The notes beneath the pieces were generated by a model that was not told the DNA's origin, made no database searches, and saw only the letters and a list, made by a program, of their open reading frames with translations. Below are positions 43,331-54,349 of a stretch of DNA of 64,000 nt, piece by piece. Numbering within the stretch: position 1 is the first letter of the stretch; every line of letters begins with the position of its first letter. The position numbers were made by a program, and so were the translations under genes. Origin of the DNA: Paraphaeosphaeria minitans (taxonomy: Eukaryota; Ascomycota; Dothideomycetes; Pleosporales; Didymosphaeriaceae); assembly GCA_015832175.1 (NCBI GenBank), contig WJXW01000002.1, positions 4,030,001 to 4,094,000 on the forward strand, in the 5' to 3' direction.

Positions 43331-44511
43331 CTACGCAGCGGCGTCAGAGGTCGCACTCGTAGCCGTGGCTTCAGTGCCCATCCCCGCAGACGACGGTGCA
43401 CCCGTCCTGCCCCTCTGTGTGTCCGCTACATCTCCACCCCGGAGCGCCCTCTCCAGCTCGCGGATCCTCCTCTTCAACACCTCGTTCTCGCGCTTTGCCT
43501 CCTCGAGCTCTTGCCTGTAGTGAGCGACCTCCTCGTATCGCGGTGTGCTGACTACGCTTACGCTCCTTGCCTGCTGTGCAACTGAAGGGTCGCTTGTTGC
43601 GGGTTGTAAGGACACAGAGTAGCGGTGGTGCGGGATGGAAGCGGTAGTGGGATTGAGCGGAATACCATAGGGAGCGCTGGTGCTAGTGCGTGAGACACTT
43701 GAAGAGCTACGGTGACGGCGCGCGGAGGTGGGATGCGTAGCTCCGATGATATCGTGGTCAACATGCACACATGAAGTGACACTTGATGCCGTGGAAGCTA
43801 CCGAAGCGGAGTGGGCGCGCAGAGCCGAGAGCTCACGAGTCAGGCGGTTTACGACAGCTTCTTGTTCCTTCTCCAGCTCGAGGTGTAGCTCAGCCGCCGT
43901 GAGTGGGCGTGGGTGGCGGATAGGTACGCCTGCTGCGTCGAAGCTGGGGATGTTGCCTGCGAAGCCTGGGCTTAGAGGCACAGCGTGTGCATGCTGAGTC
44001 GTCGCCGCGGGAATAGTGCCACCCGGGGAGGCGAGTGGTAATGGTGGAGGAGACATGGGATCTGACCGTGGGTTGTGGTCAGTAGAGTTCGTAAGTAGAC
44101 AATGAGTGGAGACAACGATGGCTTGTTATCGATAATTCGACACAACCCGCGCGCTTGTTTCGCGTAGCCGTTGGTGGTATGAATACACTACACAACACCC
44201 ACGACAGGATGCTTTGTATGTTGCGGCACACTGTGTCTGGCTTGTGAAGTTGACAGCGAACGCAGCTGGGCCAAAGGCTCGTAGGGGACGCCCTCGACTG
44301 GCGCCGTGCGACGTTCTGTACCTAAAAGAGCAGAACAAGATGTGTACTTACAGATCTGCGAAGCACGCCGCGAGGCTGTTGCGGACGACTGCCGCGAGGC
44401 CTGGGCTGAAGTAGCAGAGCTCGCAGCTTGCGCGCCCACCGGCATAGGGTTCGACGTAGGATTCGACGTCGGGCCCTTCGGCGAGACGGGCACTGAGTTG
44501 AGGTCAGGCAT
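43331..44511 (-). CDS. Conserved fungal coiled-coil protein
   Basis: Two exons, 44352..44511 and 43331..44061, with a 290-bp intron (CT|GTAAGT...GGTCAG|AT), giving 296 residues. The first exon reads MPDLNSVPVSPKGPTSNPTS...RRASQI and the second YPMSPPPLPLASPGGTIP. This order, with SPKGP, a RRASQ block and then MSPPPLPLASPGG, matches a Pezizomycotina family I remember without a formal name. Its core is RPLTAAELHLELEKEQEAVV then NRLTRELSALRAHSASV. A second coiled coil near the C-terminus (EVAHYRQELEEAKRENEVLK then RRIRELERAL) could form a leucine-zipper-like dimer, but no basic region precedes it. The intron is five times longer than most here and contains open frames that are not coding. Confidence 0.75.
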
Positions 44512-45342
44512 CGCGTTGGCTTTCCTCGTCCCGTGCCTCTTTGCGCGTAATGTTATCGCGTTAAGAATCCCAGGTTGTGTTGAAGTTTCAATGGATGCAA
44601 CGAGTTGCAAGCGTGTGGGGAGATACGGAAGGCAGCTGCGACGCCACGGTAGAGAGGGAAGGTGCAAGATGCCGTCTTTACATATCTGCTGGTGGCTGTT
44701 TTGGCGACGGGGGATTCTGCTCGCCCTGGGTCGATTTGCCGGTCTGGCGTGTGGCCTGTCAAGCGGTAGGGATTGTTTGGACGTGCGGCGCTTTATTGTA
44801 GTCGATGTGCAGGGCTGTTGCCACAGTAGGCCCGCCGTCGGTCCGTCTCGTCGCTCTGCGGCTCTCATTCTCAGGTCTCGTACAGTCATACAATGTGAGT
44901 ACCGAAACTTGAACATTTGGGCAAGCATAACTCTGCGTGTTGTCGTATACTTCAGATTAACTTCCGCATGAGACTCGACGGCTTCGGCTCGAGTGGCCAG
45001 TACAAGACTATAGAACTGAAGGACTTAGAATCGTGCTTGCTGAACATTTGGAACTTCTTCAATTCTTAGCGCAAACAATTGCCCCTCTAGATATTAGGGG
45101 CATCTACGAGCTTTGACTTCCCTTTCACTCGCACCGTGCCCGGACCATGACAGGTCCTTGTCCTTCTTGTCATGACGTTCCAGGTCGTTAAAGCCCTAAG
45201 CTCGACAACCTCACGCCGGCCGTGGGTTACGTCCTTCATGTCCCAAGTCATGCTTTTAACACATCCGTAAAACCCCGCCCAAACTCCAAGCCGCAATGCG
45301 TTAGAAGTAGTTGATGGATGCGCCCTTCGCCAGGAAATCCTC
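44512..45342. other. Intergenic, no gene seen
   Basis: Holds the 5' region of the coiled-coil gene and the 3' region of eIF3l. A 246-codon frame that begins here runs into the coiled-coil gene's first exon and intron; only its exon part is coding. Confidence 0.5.
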
Positions 45343-46813
45343 CTAATACGTCCTAGCCAGGTTGCGCAAGTACCAGTCGACAAGCTTTCGTCCCACCTTC
45401 GCCTCAGAAACGTGGATGAGGTCCTGGTCTTGGTTAGTAAAGTAGACGAGGTGGGTTATAGAACGTTTACGTACTCCTTCCATAGCGTAGTCAAGGTCGC
45501 TGCTGTGCGCAACATCGCCCTCCAACAGTCCACCCTCGCTCCACCTCAGTTGTCGGTTCCTCTGCTTGTTGACAAGCAACCAGCACCTCAGCTTCTCAGG
45601 CTCGACCTCAAGAAACCCAGCAAGCTTCTTCAAGTCCATCGTGGAGTACAGCTTGAGGTAGCTCTTGACAGTAGGCGACATCATGGTGTTCTTGACCTCA
45701 TCCATGAAGATGCCGAGGTAGTGCTCGACAGGGTCGACGTTGATCTCCGGATTGTCAAAGTCTGGCGGCGTAGGGTTGATGAACTTGGGGCATGCGGATC
45801 GGAATAGCTCTTCAAAGAGCGGCAGGTTCTCAGGTCCACCGCGCTGTAGCCTGTTGAACTGCTCTCCGTACTTTTCGCGAAGCGCCGTGTGGATGGTGTC
45901 GTCCAGGCGTGTGGGGTGGAAGGCAACGCAGATCATGATGAGGGCATACATCTGGTCGTTCTTCTTTGTGATCGAGTCGTACTGCGCGTTCTTCTGGAAG
46001 TTCTTCGTCCGTGACACGTAGACGAGGATGTGGCTGAACATGCGGATGGCATCGGCATAGCGGCGCATCATCATGTAGGAGAAACCGACGTAGTAGTAGG
46101 TGGTGAACTGGGCAGCCATGACGCGAGGGAACATGGACTTCTTGTTAAGCTCGATGTCATCGAGAGTCTTCAGTGCCAGACTGAAGTCTCCCAGCAGGCA
46201 GTGCACGCGCAGGAGCCCGATGACGGAGAAGTATCCGAGCATCTGGTAAAGAGGCCTTGAGCCGTACTCTCCGGCATGTTGTTTCGCGTCCTCTCCTCGC
46301 TTGACAGCGTTCAGCTGCTCGCTTATTTGTGATCGCTGGATGAGCGAGTATAGGACGTTGAGCACACTGTAGCAGCCCCACGTGTTGGGGTTCTCGCGCA
46401 GAAGCTGGATCTCCTCCGTGTTCTCGTGCTTAAAGGCGACCTTCTGGCGGTAGCCGCAGAAGCTGTTGAACTGGTAGATGAACTCGTCGATCACGTCCCA
46501 GGCCCACGAAGACTGTTCCATCCGTTAGCCACGTTCCATACGACAGACGGAGGCTCCTCACGTTCGGGGCGTCAATGTCGACAGGTCCGTCCGAGTTCAG
46601 GATGAAGTGGAACAGGTTGCAGTAGTTGTCGTAGCTCGCAAACTTGGTCTCGAGTGTCGCTTGGAACTCGAGAGGTGTCGCTGCGGCTGCGAGCTGTGCC
46701 TGAATATCTCCGCCGCTGCCCATGGACGGTACCCGGTCCAGGTCGTCCATTCCATCGTACTGAGCCGCCTCGCGGTACTCGTTCGCCATGACTTCCTCCT
46801 CTGCGTCAGACAT
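45343..46813 (-). CDS. Translation initiation factor eIF3 subunit L
   Basis: Cytoplasmic PCI-domain subunit of eIF3, which helps load the 40S ribosome. Two exons, 46562..46813 and 45343..46512, with a 49-bp intron (GTGAGG...GAACAG), giving 473 residues, normal for the family. The N-terminus MSDAEEEVMANEYREAAQYD leads to FASYDNYCNLFHFILNSDGP, then across the splice SSWAWDVIDEFIYQFNSFCG. The body includes NPNTWGCYSVLNVLYSLIQR, YYYVGFSYMMMRRYADAIRM and MCVAFHPTRLDDTIHTALRE. The PCI region ends near LVYFTNQDQDLIHVSEAKVG then RKLVDWYLRNLARTY. Very clear family match, and no anomalies. Confidence 0.95.
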
Positions 46814-47294
46814 GTTGCCGGTACACGCGCGGTGTCGTTGTCCTTGTAGTTCGAGAGCACTCGTTCTCGCAACTTCAAAATCGCACTTCGGCCGGCGATC
46901 CACGTGGCGTTAGGGGGAGAAATCGGCGGTAGTTGACGGCGGCGTTGTCGTGAATTTCGAACGCGGGCCAAATCTGAATTCGCTTGTGGGTGGCACTAGC
47001 CACAGAAACTGCGCCACAAGAGGGGCAGGAACAGCCATCGCGACTTCCACCGCACGACGCTCGCAGTTTCTCACCTTTCCTTGTGCGCTTCTCGCGAACT
47101 TCTCGCACATCTCGCACATCACTGAGTGGAGAAGATCAATAGCTCTCTCTAGATCCTCGTCGATGTTAGACCTACAAGCCAACATCGAATCAAGTGAAGC
47201 GGCTGACATGCGGACGACGCCGCAACCTTGCTTGCTACCAGCGACCAACTACTGACGAACCTTTACAAACGGTCACAGCGGCCACAAGAAGCAG
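46814..47294. promoter_or_regulatory. Divergent promoter region (eIF3l side)
   Basis: No gene seen. It separates eIF3l from the minisatellite and the EthD gene. Palindromic GCGAGAA/TTCTCGC-type stretches are present around 47,085-47,100 (CTTCTCGCGAACTTCTCGCAC), possibly regulatory. Confidence 0.4.
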
Positions 47295-47574
47295 TCCATC
47301 ATCAGCACTGTCCTTCCATTATCAGCACTGTCCTTCCATCATTAGCACTGTCCTTCCATTATCAGCACTGTCCTTCCATCATTAGCACTGTCCTTCCATT
47401 ATCAGCACTGTCCTTCCATCATTAGCACTGTCCTTCCATTATCAGCACTGTCCTTCCATTATCAGCACTGTCCTTCCATTATCAGCACTGTCCTTCCATT
47501 ATCAGCACTGTCCTTCCATTATCAGCACTGTCCTTCCATTATCAGCACTGTCCTTCCATCATTAGCACTGTCCT
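47295..47574. repeat. 20-bp minisatellite, 14 copies
   Basis: Fourteen exact-length units of TCCATTATCAGCACTGTCCT occupy 280 bp. Two variants differ at linked positions: A (CATTATC) and B (CATCATT); the first unit is a mixed form. Order from the left: mixed, A, B, A, B, A, B, A, then five A units, then B. The array ends 12 bp before the ATG of the EthD gene, so it forms that gene's leader or core promoter. Confidence 0.95.
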
Positions 47575-47586
47575 TCCTGATACGAC

Positions 47587-47975
47587 ATGACTTGCATTAC
47601 GCTCCCATTCCTCACGCGCAAGCCAATTCTCACGCTCGAGCAGTTCGAAGACTGTTACGAAAACACTCACCTTCCGTACATTAAGTCCGTCTTCGGGCAA
47701 TTGGCGGCTCTGAAACACCGCCGCTGGTACCTCGCCCGCGCCGATAGCAAGGACTCGGGCTATCCACCGTTAGCACTAGCAGGTAAACCAGAACACTTTG
47801 ATTACGACTGCATCACAGAGGTATCATTGAGGATGAGGAGGCATTACACGAGTTAAACAAAGTGTATACGCAATCAGAGGCCATTGCGAAATTAGCAGAA
47901 GATGAGGAGCGGTTTGTGATCAAGTTAAAGATGAAAGCTGACACTATCGGAGAAATCAAAGAGAGCTCCCCATGA
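47587..47975 (+). pseudogene. EthD-domain protein with single frameshift
   Basis: EthD proteins are small ferredoxin-like (dimeric alpha+beta barrel) enzymes or accessory proteins. The ATG frame reads MTCITLPFLTRKPILTLEQF, EDCYENTHLPYIKSVFGQ (the K-x-x-L-T-x-E-x-F-...-H-x-P signature) and on to DYDCITEVSL near 47830. It then meets a stop at 47854. The expected C-terminal half continues in another frame: EDEEALHELNKVYTQSEAIA, KLAEDEERFVIKLKMKADTI, ending SSP and a TGA at 47973-47975. The one-base slip is near a TCATTG, with no room for an intron. So either a recent 1-bp loss or a sequencing error; otherwise it would be a normal gene of about 130 residues. Confidence 0.65.
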
Positions 47976-48562
47976 CACTATCATTGAATACGCAATGAGG
48001 TCAAAAGTGGAACACGTCTGCAGTTCCTGAAATGCAAAACTGCGTTTGGGACACTTACTAATGGTGTGAATACACTATATTCACGGGTGTAAGGAATCAG
48101 AGTACCATGTTCTCTGCAGAAAGATCTAGTTGCATTACCTGAACCTGTGGCGCATCCCGAATTCTCTATCGTTTCTAGGATAATAGTTCGGCGGCTCCAT
48201 CTGTATACGAGGTTTAATATTACAATGGGATATCATTAGTGGTGGACGCCTGCCAATCCCTGATTGGCGGATTTCTGAATATCCCATCCCGCAACTTCTC
48301 CCCGCATCCTTCCCCAGATCACACCTGCGCTCGAAACTCCAGACAATTAGAAACCTACGCGTAATGGCTTCTTCCACCGAGGCAAAGATTGTCCGTTATA
48401 TCGCCGATCCGCTGGATTGTGGTCTAGCTCGGTTGCCAAAGCCAGAGCCCGGTTCAGGGGACCATGCTTGCTCATCTAAATGTCCGTGGGTCTGTATGGG
48501 AAGAGTATATTAATACAGGGTCCTCGCAGTTAGCTGAGCAGGCCCAGCGACCTCACATCGAA
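47976..48562. other. Intergenic upstream of the pectin methylesterase
   Basis: No recognisable gene. A 49-codon frame starting MASSTEAKIVRYIADPLDCG at 48364 has an ATG and a few cysteines but no homology I know and no signal peptide; not called. Confidence 0.4.
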
Positions 48563-49771
48563 ATGCCTTCGATGGCGATATCATTGTTGTGGCTTTCCGT
48601 CCTCGGCTTGCTGTTCAGTCCACAGGGCTGCCTGGGTCTGAGCAAGAAAGACCGACTAGCATGTCGAAGGGCAACACATGACCCGCTCAGAGGCTGTCCA
48701 AACCACACTTTGCTTGTTGATGCAGTCTCTCCCAATGCAACCGCGAAAAAGAATGTCTTTTCGAGCATCCAATCGGCTGTCCTGTCTCTCCCTCACGACA
48801 ACTCAACCCAGTACATCCTGATCTTGCCAGGCCAGTATAGTGAGCAGGTCAATGTCAAAAGACCCGGCTCACTGTATCTCTTGGGTCAGACGAGCGACGC
48901 GACGAGTCTAGAAAAGAACACCGTCGAGGTTGTTTGGCATAACGCAACCGGTACGGCCACTACCGGTTCTTACGATAACGCGTGGACCTCGACCTTGACA
49001 ATTGCGCCGACCTTTAACTCGTCTACTACAGGCTCAGGACCATCGGGTAACCCTGTACCGGAAGACACACCGTTTGGCAGCTTCGACTTCCGCGCATACA
49101 ACCTCAACTTCACCAACGACTATCTACCGTACTCTGCTGGACCTTCGCTTGCACTGTCAACTTCCTACGCAAACACGGGATTCTATCACTGCTCGTTCAA
49201 GTCCTACCAGAATACCATTTACGTAGGCAAGCTCGCCAACAGCTACATGTCCAAGTGCGAGATTGCCGGCCAGACTGACTTCCTCTACGGCTTCGGCACC
49301 CTCTGGATCGAAGACTCCGACCTGCTCATGCGCAGCTGCGGCGGCGGTATCACTGCATGGAAGGGCACCAACACTACTTACGAGAACAAATTTGGCGTCT
49401 ACGTTCATCAGTCAAATGTTATTGCAGCCAACTCTTCCATTGCTCCAAATATGGTTGGAAAATGTGCGCTCGGTCGTCCGTGGAACGGGCAGCACCGCTC
49501 CATCTTCGCCAGTACATATCTCGATGCATCAATCAAGCCGAGTGGATACATTGCATGGGGTACGACTGATCCAAGGGTCAACAATTACACGCTCATGGCC
49601 GAGTACAAAACATATGGCCCGGGCTGGAATAAGACTGGTAGGATCGAGGAGAACGTCACCTATGTTTTGACTGAGAAGGAGTGGCAGCCGTACTCAAGTC
49701 CTTCGAACGTGTTTCAATTCTTCAAGAGTGGTAAAACAGGGAACACTGCTTGGGTGGATTTGAATGCTTGA
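48563..49771 (+). CDS. Secreted pectin methylesterase (CE8), catalytic motif altered
   Basis: Removes methyl esters from plant pectin outside the cell. Single exon, 402 residues. The start at 48563 (MPSMAISLLWLSVLGLLFSP) gives a signal peptide; a second ATG at 48572 would also do. A right-handed beta-helix enzyme is shown by SIQSAVLSLP, YILILPGQYSEQVNVKRPGS, GQTDFLYGFGTLWI (the DFIFG-type motif with the nucleophilic Asp, residue about 239) and CALGRPWNG (substrate-binding Arg). Oddity: the conserved QDTL motif, whose Asp is the general acid, reads YQNTIYVG (Asn at residue about 217). A single G-to-A change would explain this. The enzyme may therefore be weak or inactive, or the site may differ in this subfamily. 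It is the only plant-cell-wall enzyme in the window. Confidence 0.9.
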   Translation: MPSMAISLLWLSVLGLLFSPQGCLGLSKKDRLACRRATHDPLRGCPNHTLLVDAVSPNATAKKNVFSSIQSAVLSLPHDNSTQYILILPGQYSEQVNVKRPGSLYLLGQTSDATSLEKNTVEVVWHNATGTATTGSYDNAWTSTLTIAPTFNSSTTGSGPSGNPVPEDTPFGSFDFRAYNLNFTNDYLPYSAGPSLALSTSYANTGFYHCSFKSYQNTIYVGKLANSYMSKCEIAGQTDFLYGFGTLWIEDSDLLMRSCGGGITAWKGTNTTYENKFGVYVHQSNVIAANSSIAPNMVGKCALGRPWNGQHRSIFASTYLDASIKPSGYIAWGTTDPRVNNYTLMAEYKTYGPGWNKTGRIEENVTYVLTEKEWQPYSSPSNVFQFFKSGKTGNTAWVDLNA

Positions 49772-52700
49772 TAGCCATGGCAGAAAAAATCCGTCTCGAG
49801 ACTTTAGCTATCGAGTCATTCTAACAATACACCTGAGACTTATCTGACTATACTTTCACCGAACTATTCTACTTCTGGTCTCTTATCTGTTCTGTGGAAT
49901 GCCGGCAATTGGTGATCCATACACACCTATCGTGTATTCTTCAGGCATGGCACAACAGTGCGCGATGTTCAAGAACGATGAAGCGCATCATCAACATTCC
50001 AACTTTCCGGCCCGACGAGGCACTCAACCCAGAATCAGTTTCTACACCCCCTGGGTGCTCCACTGTTACCATACCGATGTCTGCATTGTACTTTGTCTTA
50101 ATTTCGCCCGCCTATCGCACCGGTCATGATCCCTCAAATGGGAGGCTTCTGTTCCACGCATCCCACCACGTTACTCTCCTCCATGAGGCCATAGGCGGGC
50201 TTAGCTTGGGTGGCACGACCGAAAATTTACAGTGTGAGACACATGCTTACTTCATAGCCCTTATAATGGCGCCCAATCCGACCATGCGTTCTCATTGCTC
50301 TTTGTTTTGAACCTTTTCACGGCAACCCATCCGCCATAACGACCACGAACAGTTGTTTTTGTTTTCTAGCTTCCACTCCGCTGGCCTCCATCGATCGTCA
50401 TGGGCGAGATGTTGTTTGTCCACAAGGATTATTGCAGAGACATAAACTCCCTTCCAAGAATCTTTTTACTGCCCTTGTCACTCGTTGTGTCATGGAAAGC
50501 GAAGTTAAAGGTCCGCTCCAGTACGCCTGTGGGCCGTAATAACGAGCCAAATGGTTGTACGACATCACAAACACCTTCCTAATGTTGCGGGCGTCGTTGA
50601 AATTCCAGACCGATTCGGTAACACCGGGCAAAGGGTCGACGACTCGGTAGGTCATGTTGCTACCAATCGCGTCGCCACCCACATATATCACCTTAAGTTT
50701 CCTAATCGTCCGGGCGAGCTCTCGGGCTGTTTGTTTGCACAAGGAGGCATCGGTGATGTAGAAGGAGGGTCGACCCATGTCACCTGGTCGTTCAGGGGAG
50801 TCTTCGGGGTCCATGCTTCCATATGTTGATGAACCATAGAGCCACGTCGTGCACCCCTTCCGGCATCAACCAACCGCACGGACAGGACTTTTTGCTGTCC
50901 AGCTCTCCACTACTCTTCCACATGACGATGTTCAGTACTGTTTTTGATGCATGCGAGCATGGCAGACAGTCAGAGCACTTGGACACGATATTGTGGTCTT
51001 TTAGTGCCTCTCGCCGCAGTTTAGAATTGTGCAGACTAGAGCCAGCGGCGAAGGGAAGGGTTCTGATATCGAAGATTCTCAAGCCGGACCCGACATACGT
51101 CGCTTCTTGTCATTTTTCCAGTGCGCCAGATCTCACACAGCTCTTCCCCATAAAAGTTTTCCGTATTTTGTTTCAATGGTATCGACGTGAGCAACAAGAT
51201 AAAAGACCCATAGCTCAGGAGTGTCGTCATTTAGCATTTCAGTCATCTGTGAAGTGTCCAAGGGAACGACAAGGCGCCGAACATACGGTATATATATACA
51301 TATTTAGCGCTAGCCGGACCGCATAGACATTGAGTTCCACAGGTTATTATTCCCACAAGCGGGAATAATGCCCAAATTGGATTTAAAATAGAAGAACTCC
51401 ATATCGCCCGTACCATTTAGTTTTCAGCGTCTCTAGTAATAAAGGTGTGGGCAGTTGCTTTCGAGCTTGACGGAAACGACCACCTGTCCTTTGCCTCATC
51501 AGTCTCAGGGCGTGCGAATTCTATAGGCAGAGTTGTTTCCTTGTATCGTTTCTCGGTAGACTTCTGGTGCATGACTTTCCCTCGCTTACACGAGACATCG
51601 GCCCATGTTGAGATTTCTTGGGCCGGCCCATATGTTCTAAAATAGCACGCTTTGATATATTTCACAGACCATGCCCAGTAAGCTTTCACTTTTCCATTCA
51701 ATCGGTGCTGAAAATGGTGCTGTTTCCGGAAAAACTTCCGGTCCCGCGGCATGATGCAGCCATTGTAAGGCTTTTAGATATTAAGAAACGGACCAACAGC
51801 TCGGCTACATAAGTTGGTATGCTATCTTTCTGTGGTACCTTGCTCCAGGGTTGACGAGAAAAATGAATCATACATAACGAGGTTGGTCCATAAAGTGAAT
51901 GAACCGTATTATCCAAGGCGAGCCATCTCGTGGACAATTTGGACTTGGGTCACAGAACGACACATGGATGCTCGAAGATGTTTCTTTGGGTGGCCATTCA
52001 ACAATGAGAATGAATCGTATCTCCCCCGGATCCGTCGATTTCTTTAGCCTTTCCCAAAGTCCAATCCACATGTAGGTTTCCTCTGTAAAATTGGGCGATG
52101 ACTGCATACCTAGTCGATGATTGGCGAGATGCATGACAAGTATAGGAGAGGGAAAGAAGGTGCCCTTAGCATGACAAATTTGAAGTCCCTGGTGGGAACA
52201 TGGTATTCAATGATTTGGAACCCACGTCGGCTCTGCTCAAGTTCATATTTAACTCAGCATCTTAGACGAGTGTTCCCGAATTTATCCGTGCCCGTCGCTG
52301 TTTGGAGCGGCGCTCTTCAGATCTGCACATACAACCATCCTTTCAAGGCCTGGGCACATGGTTGCTTTCTTTCACGCGTTATGAAGAATTTTGGCCATGT
52401 ATTTGAACTTCGTATGAGAGATCGAGAAGGTACTTCGTACACGACAGATGTCGATCTCGCAACCAAGACTTCCTAGACATGTGCATACCTGCAGGATTTC
52501 TTGAAGCAATCCGAAGAGGGACACATTGTGTGGTGCCTTCTAGATTTTTATGTTGGAGCACCCAAGGAGAAATTCCCCTATGGCTCGTGAGGAATTTTTT
52601 TTTCGTGCGCCTTTCGATCTCGGTGTGAAGTGTAGGGAGGAGTAGAGACCGGAGTATGCAAAGTGATTTTATACTGAAGGGAGCATTATCTTCCGGCTCC

Positions 52701-54349
52701 TGTGTTCAACAGGTAGCTTCTGGCCAACATGGCGGTTTTCTTTTGCCATGATTATTGTTAATCATTCTTGAGGCGGTTCGTAGATTGTAGGCAGCCATGT
52801 TTTCAGTCGACCACACACTTCCCATGAAAGCTAGGATTAAACTGGTTATACGGTGGACACTTTTTTCAGAGCAGATATAATAAGTATCGTGCAGGTGAGC
52901 TAGAAGATACTGCTTAGAGTGATCAAGTGTATTGTCACTGAACAAGAAGACTGTTCAGCAGTGCGTCTATATAGCCTTAGGTTACATAAGAAAGTAGTAA
53001 GCTGAGTGGGAAGCTCGTCTAGGTCATGTGAGCACCTCTGGTGCTCGTCCCGTAGGGCCTACATGCCTACTTCGTGTATCTCATACGCCACAAGTATCGA
53101 AGCGGGATTTGGCACAACGGATTCTCATTGATGTAGATGCCTGAAGTAGTTCCGATTCACCTCCCAACGTGGAATACCGTTTCAGGAGACTCTTGTGTAT
53201 GATAGTTTTTACTATTATCCTTGACCATATATGATTATAGCAGAGCTTTTGAGACTGCGCCCCATGGGGTTGTATTGTTTCGATTTTGTGATAGATGAAG
53301 GCCGCCGCATATAGACCTTGATTTAACGCCATTTGAAAGATAAAGAGGTGCTGCAGCTCCAGTGAGCATGATCGTGTCATACTTTCTCAATAACACATGT
53401 ATTATTAAGCTAGGATTGCAAATTCACATAGCTTCTGGGCGAAAAGTGTTGGCTCTCAAATTAAGGCCAGCACATGACGATGCTTCCATCAATTTGAGCA
53501 TCGAAGCGGTCGAGAACATAGTCCTTGATACTATGCCTTTTGTTGACAGAAAGACACTGCCAAAAACATAGGAACAATGCCATAACCATTCTCGAGATAC
53601 ATCGTCATAGAGCGATCGTGCCGGCTTTCCCGCACAATTCTCTTTCCAGCACGTAATTTTTGTGACGTGCTTCCCGGAACAGACTCCATATGTCAATTGG
53701 CTCATAGTTCTGATTCATATGCTAGATTGGTCGTATTTTAGGATGCCACTTTGAAGATCCCGAAGGCAGCAAGCCCATGAGCTGTTTGAAAGCGTCTTTG
53801 GATCCTCATGTTTCGAACAGTTGCTTATGCCACACCGTCTCCTAGTTTTCTGGTTCCAATTGCATGGAATCTTAGCGTGGATATGAAAAGATGATATCGC
53901 TTGCGAATCAGTGCATTTCATACACGTGATACTAACTATCTGAACAAAAATAGGCAGAGTTGGAGGGCGATGATGCTCTTCACCACTGCACCGTGTTGAA
54001 CTTAGCTGCGCGGCTTCAAAGATGCAACCCCATTCGCTGTGTTCCCGTGGCAATCATCAGTCCCATCAATTCGAGCAGGCTTATCTTGTGATGATGTGGC
54101 TCATCTGGCTTCGTCTTGGAGAATTATACACTCTTCAACGCGACTTCGTGATGCAATTCAGGTAGTTGTCGGCACCTTTTTCTTGACTGGATTTTTAAAA
54201 AGTCATGTAAGAATATGAAAGATTATTGGACCACACACGAAACTTACTCGTAACACATGTAGAAATATCGAACCACTGTAATCCTTTCCCTGATAACGAA
54301 ATTTAGCTTTCCAGCCAGAATGAGTACAAACATCGATAGTCCCCGCGTT
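49772..54349. other. 4.6-kb gene-poor stretch with broken reading frames
   Basis: I find no intact gene. Base composition is lower in GC than the neighbours. Minus-strand frames at 50,398-51,082, 51,420-52,130 and 53,080-54,050 look like fragments of coding sequence interrupted by stops and frame changes, but none has a motif I can name. It is probably a stretch of decayed genes. Confidence 0.4.
50398..51082 (-). pseudogene. Unidentified decayed gene fragment
   Basis: Two adjacent minus-strand frames look coding-like. The first (51082 to 50792) contains LRIFDIRTLPFAAGSSLHNS and KSCPCGWLMPEGVHDVALWF. The second (50814 to 50398) contains ELARTIRKLKVIYVGGDAIG and NDARNIRKVFVMSYNHLARY. They overlap in different frames, so a frameshift would be needed to join them. 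I do not recognise the protein. Calling it a gene relic rather than chance is inference. Confidence 0.25.

Noticed and set aside
44061..44352. Open frame continuing past the first exon of the coiled-coil gene
   Set aside because: The strong donor GTAAGT at 44351 and an acceptor before MSPPPLPLASPGG keep frame with the family-like protein, so this stretch is intron.
47295..47574. Regular repeats that might suggest a CRISPR array
   Set aside because: The 20-bp units are directly adjacent with no unique spacers, and the organism is a eukaryote; it is a minisatellite.
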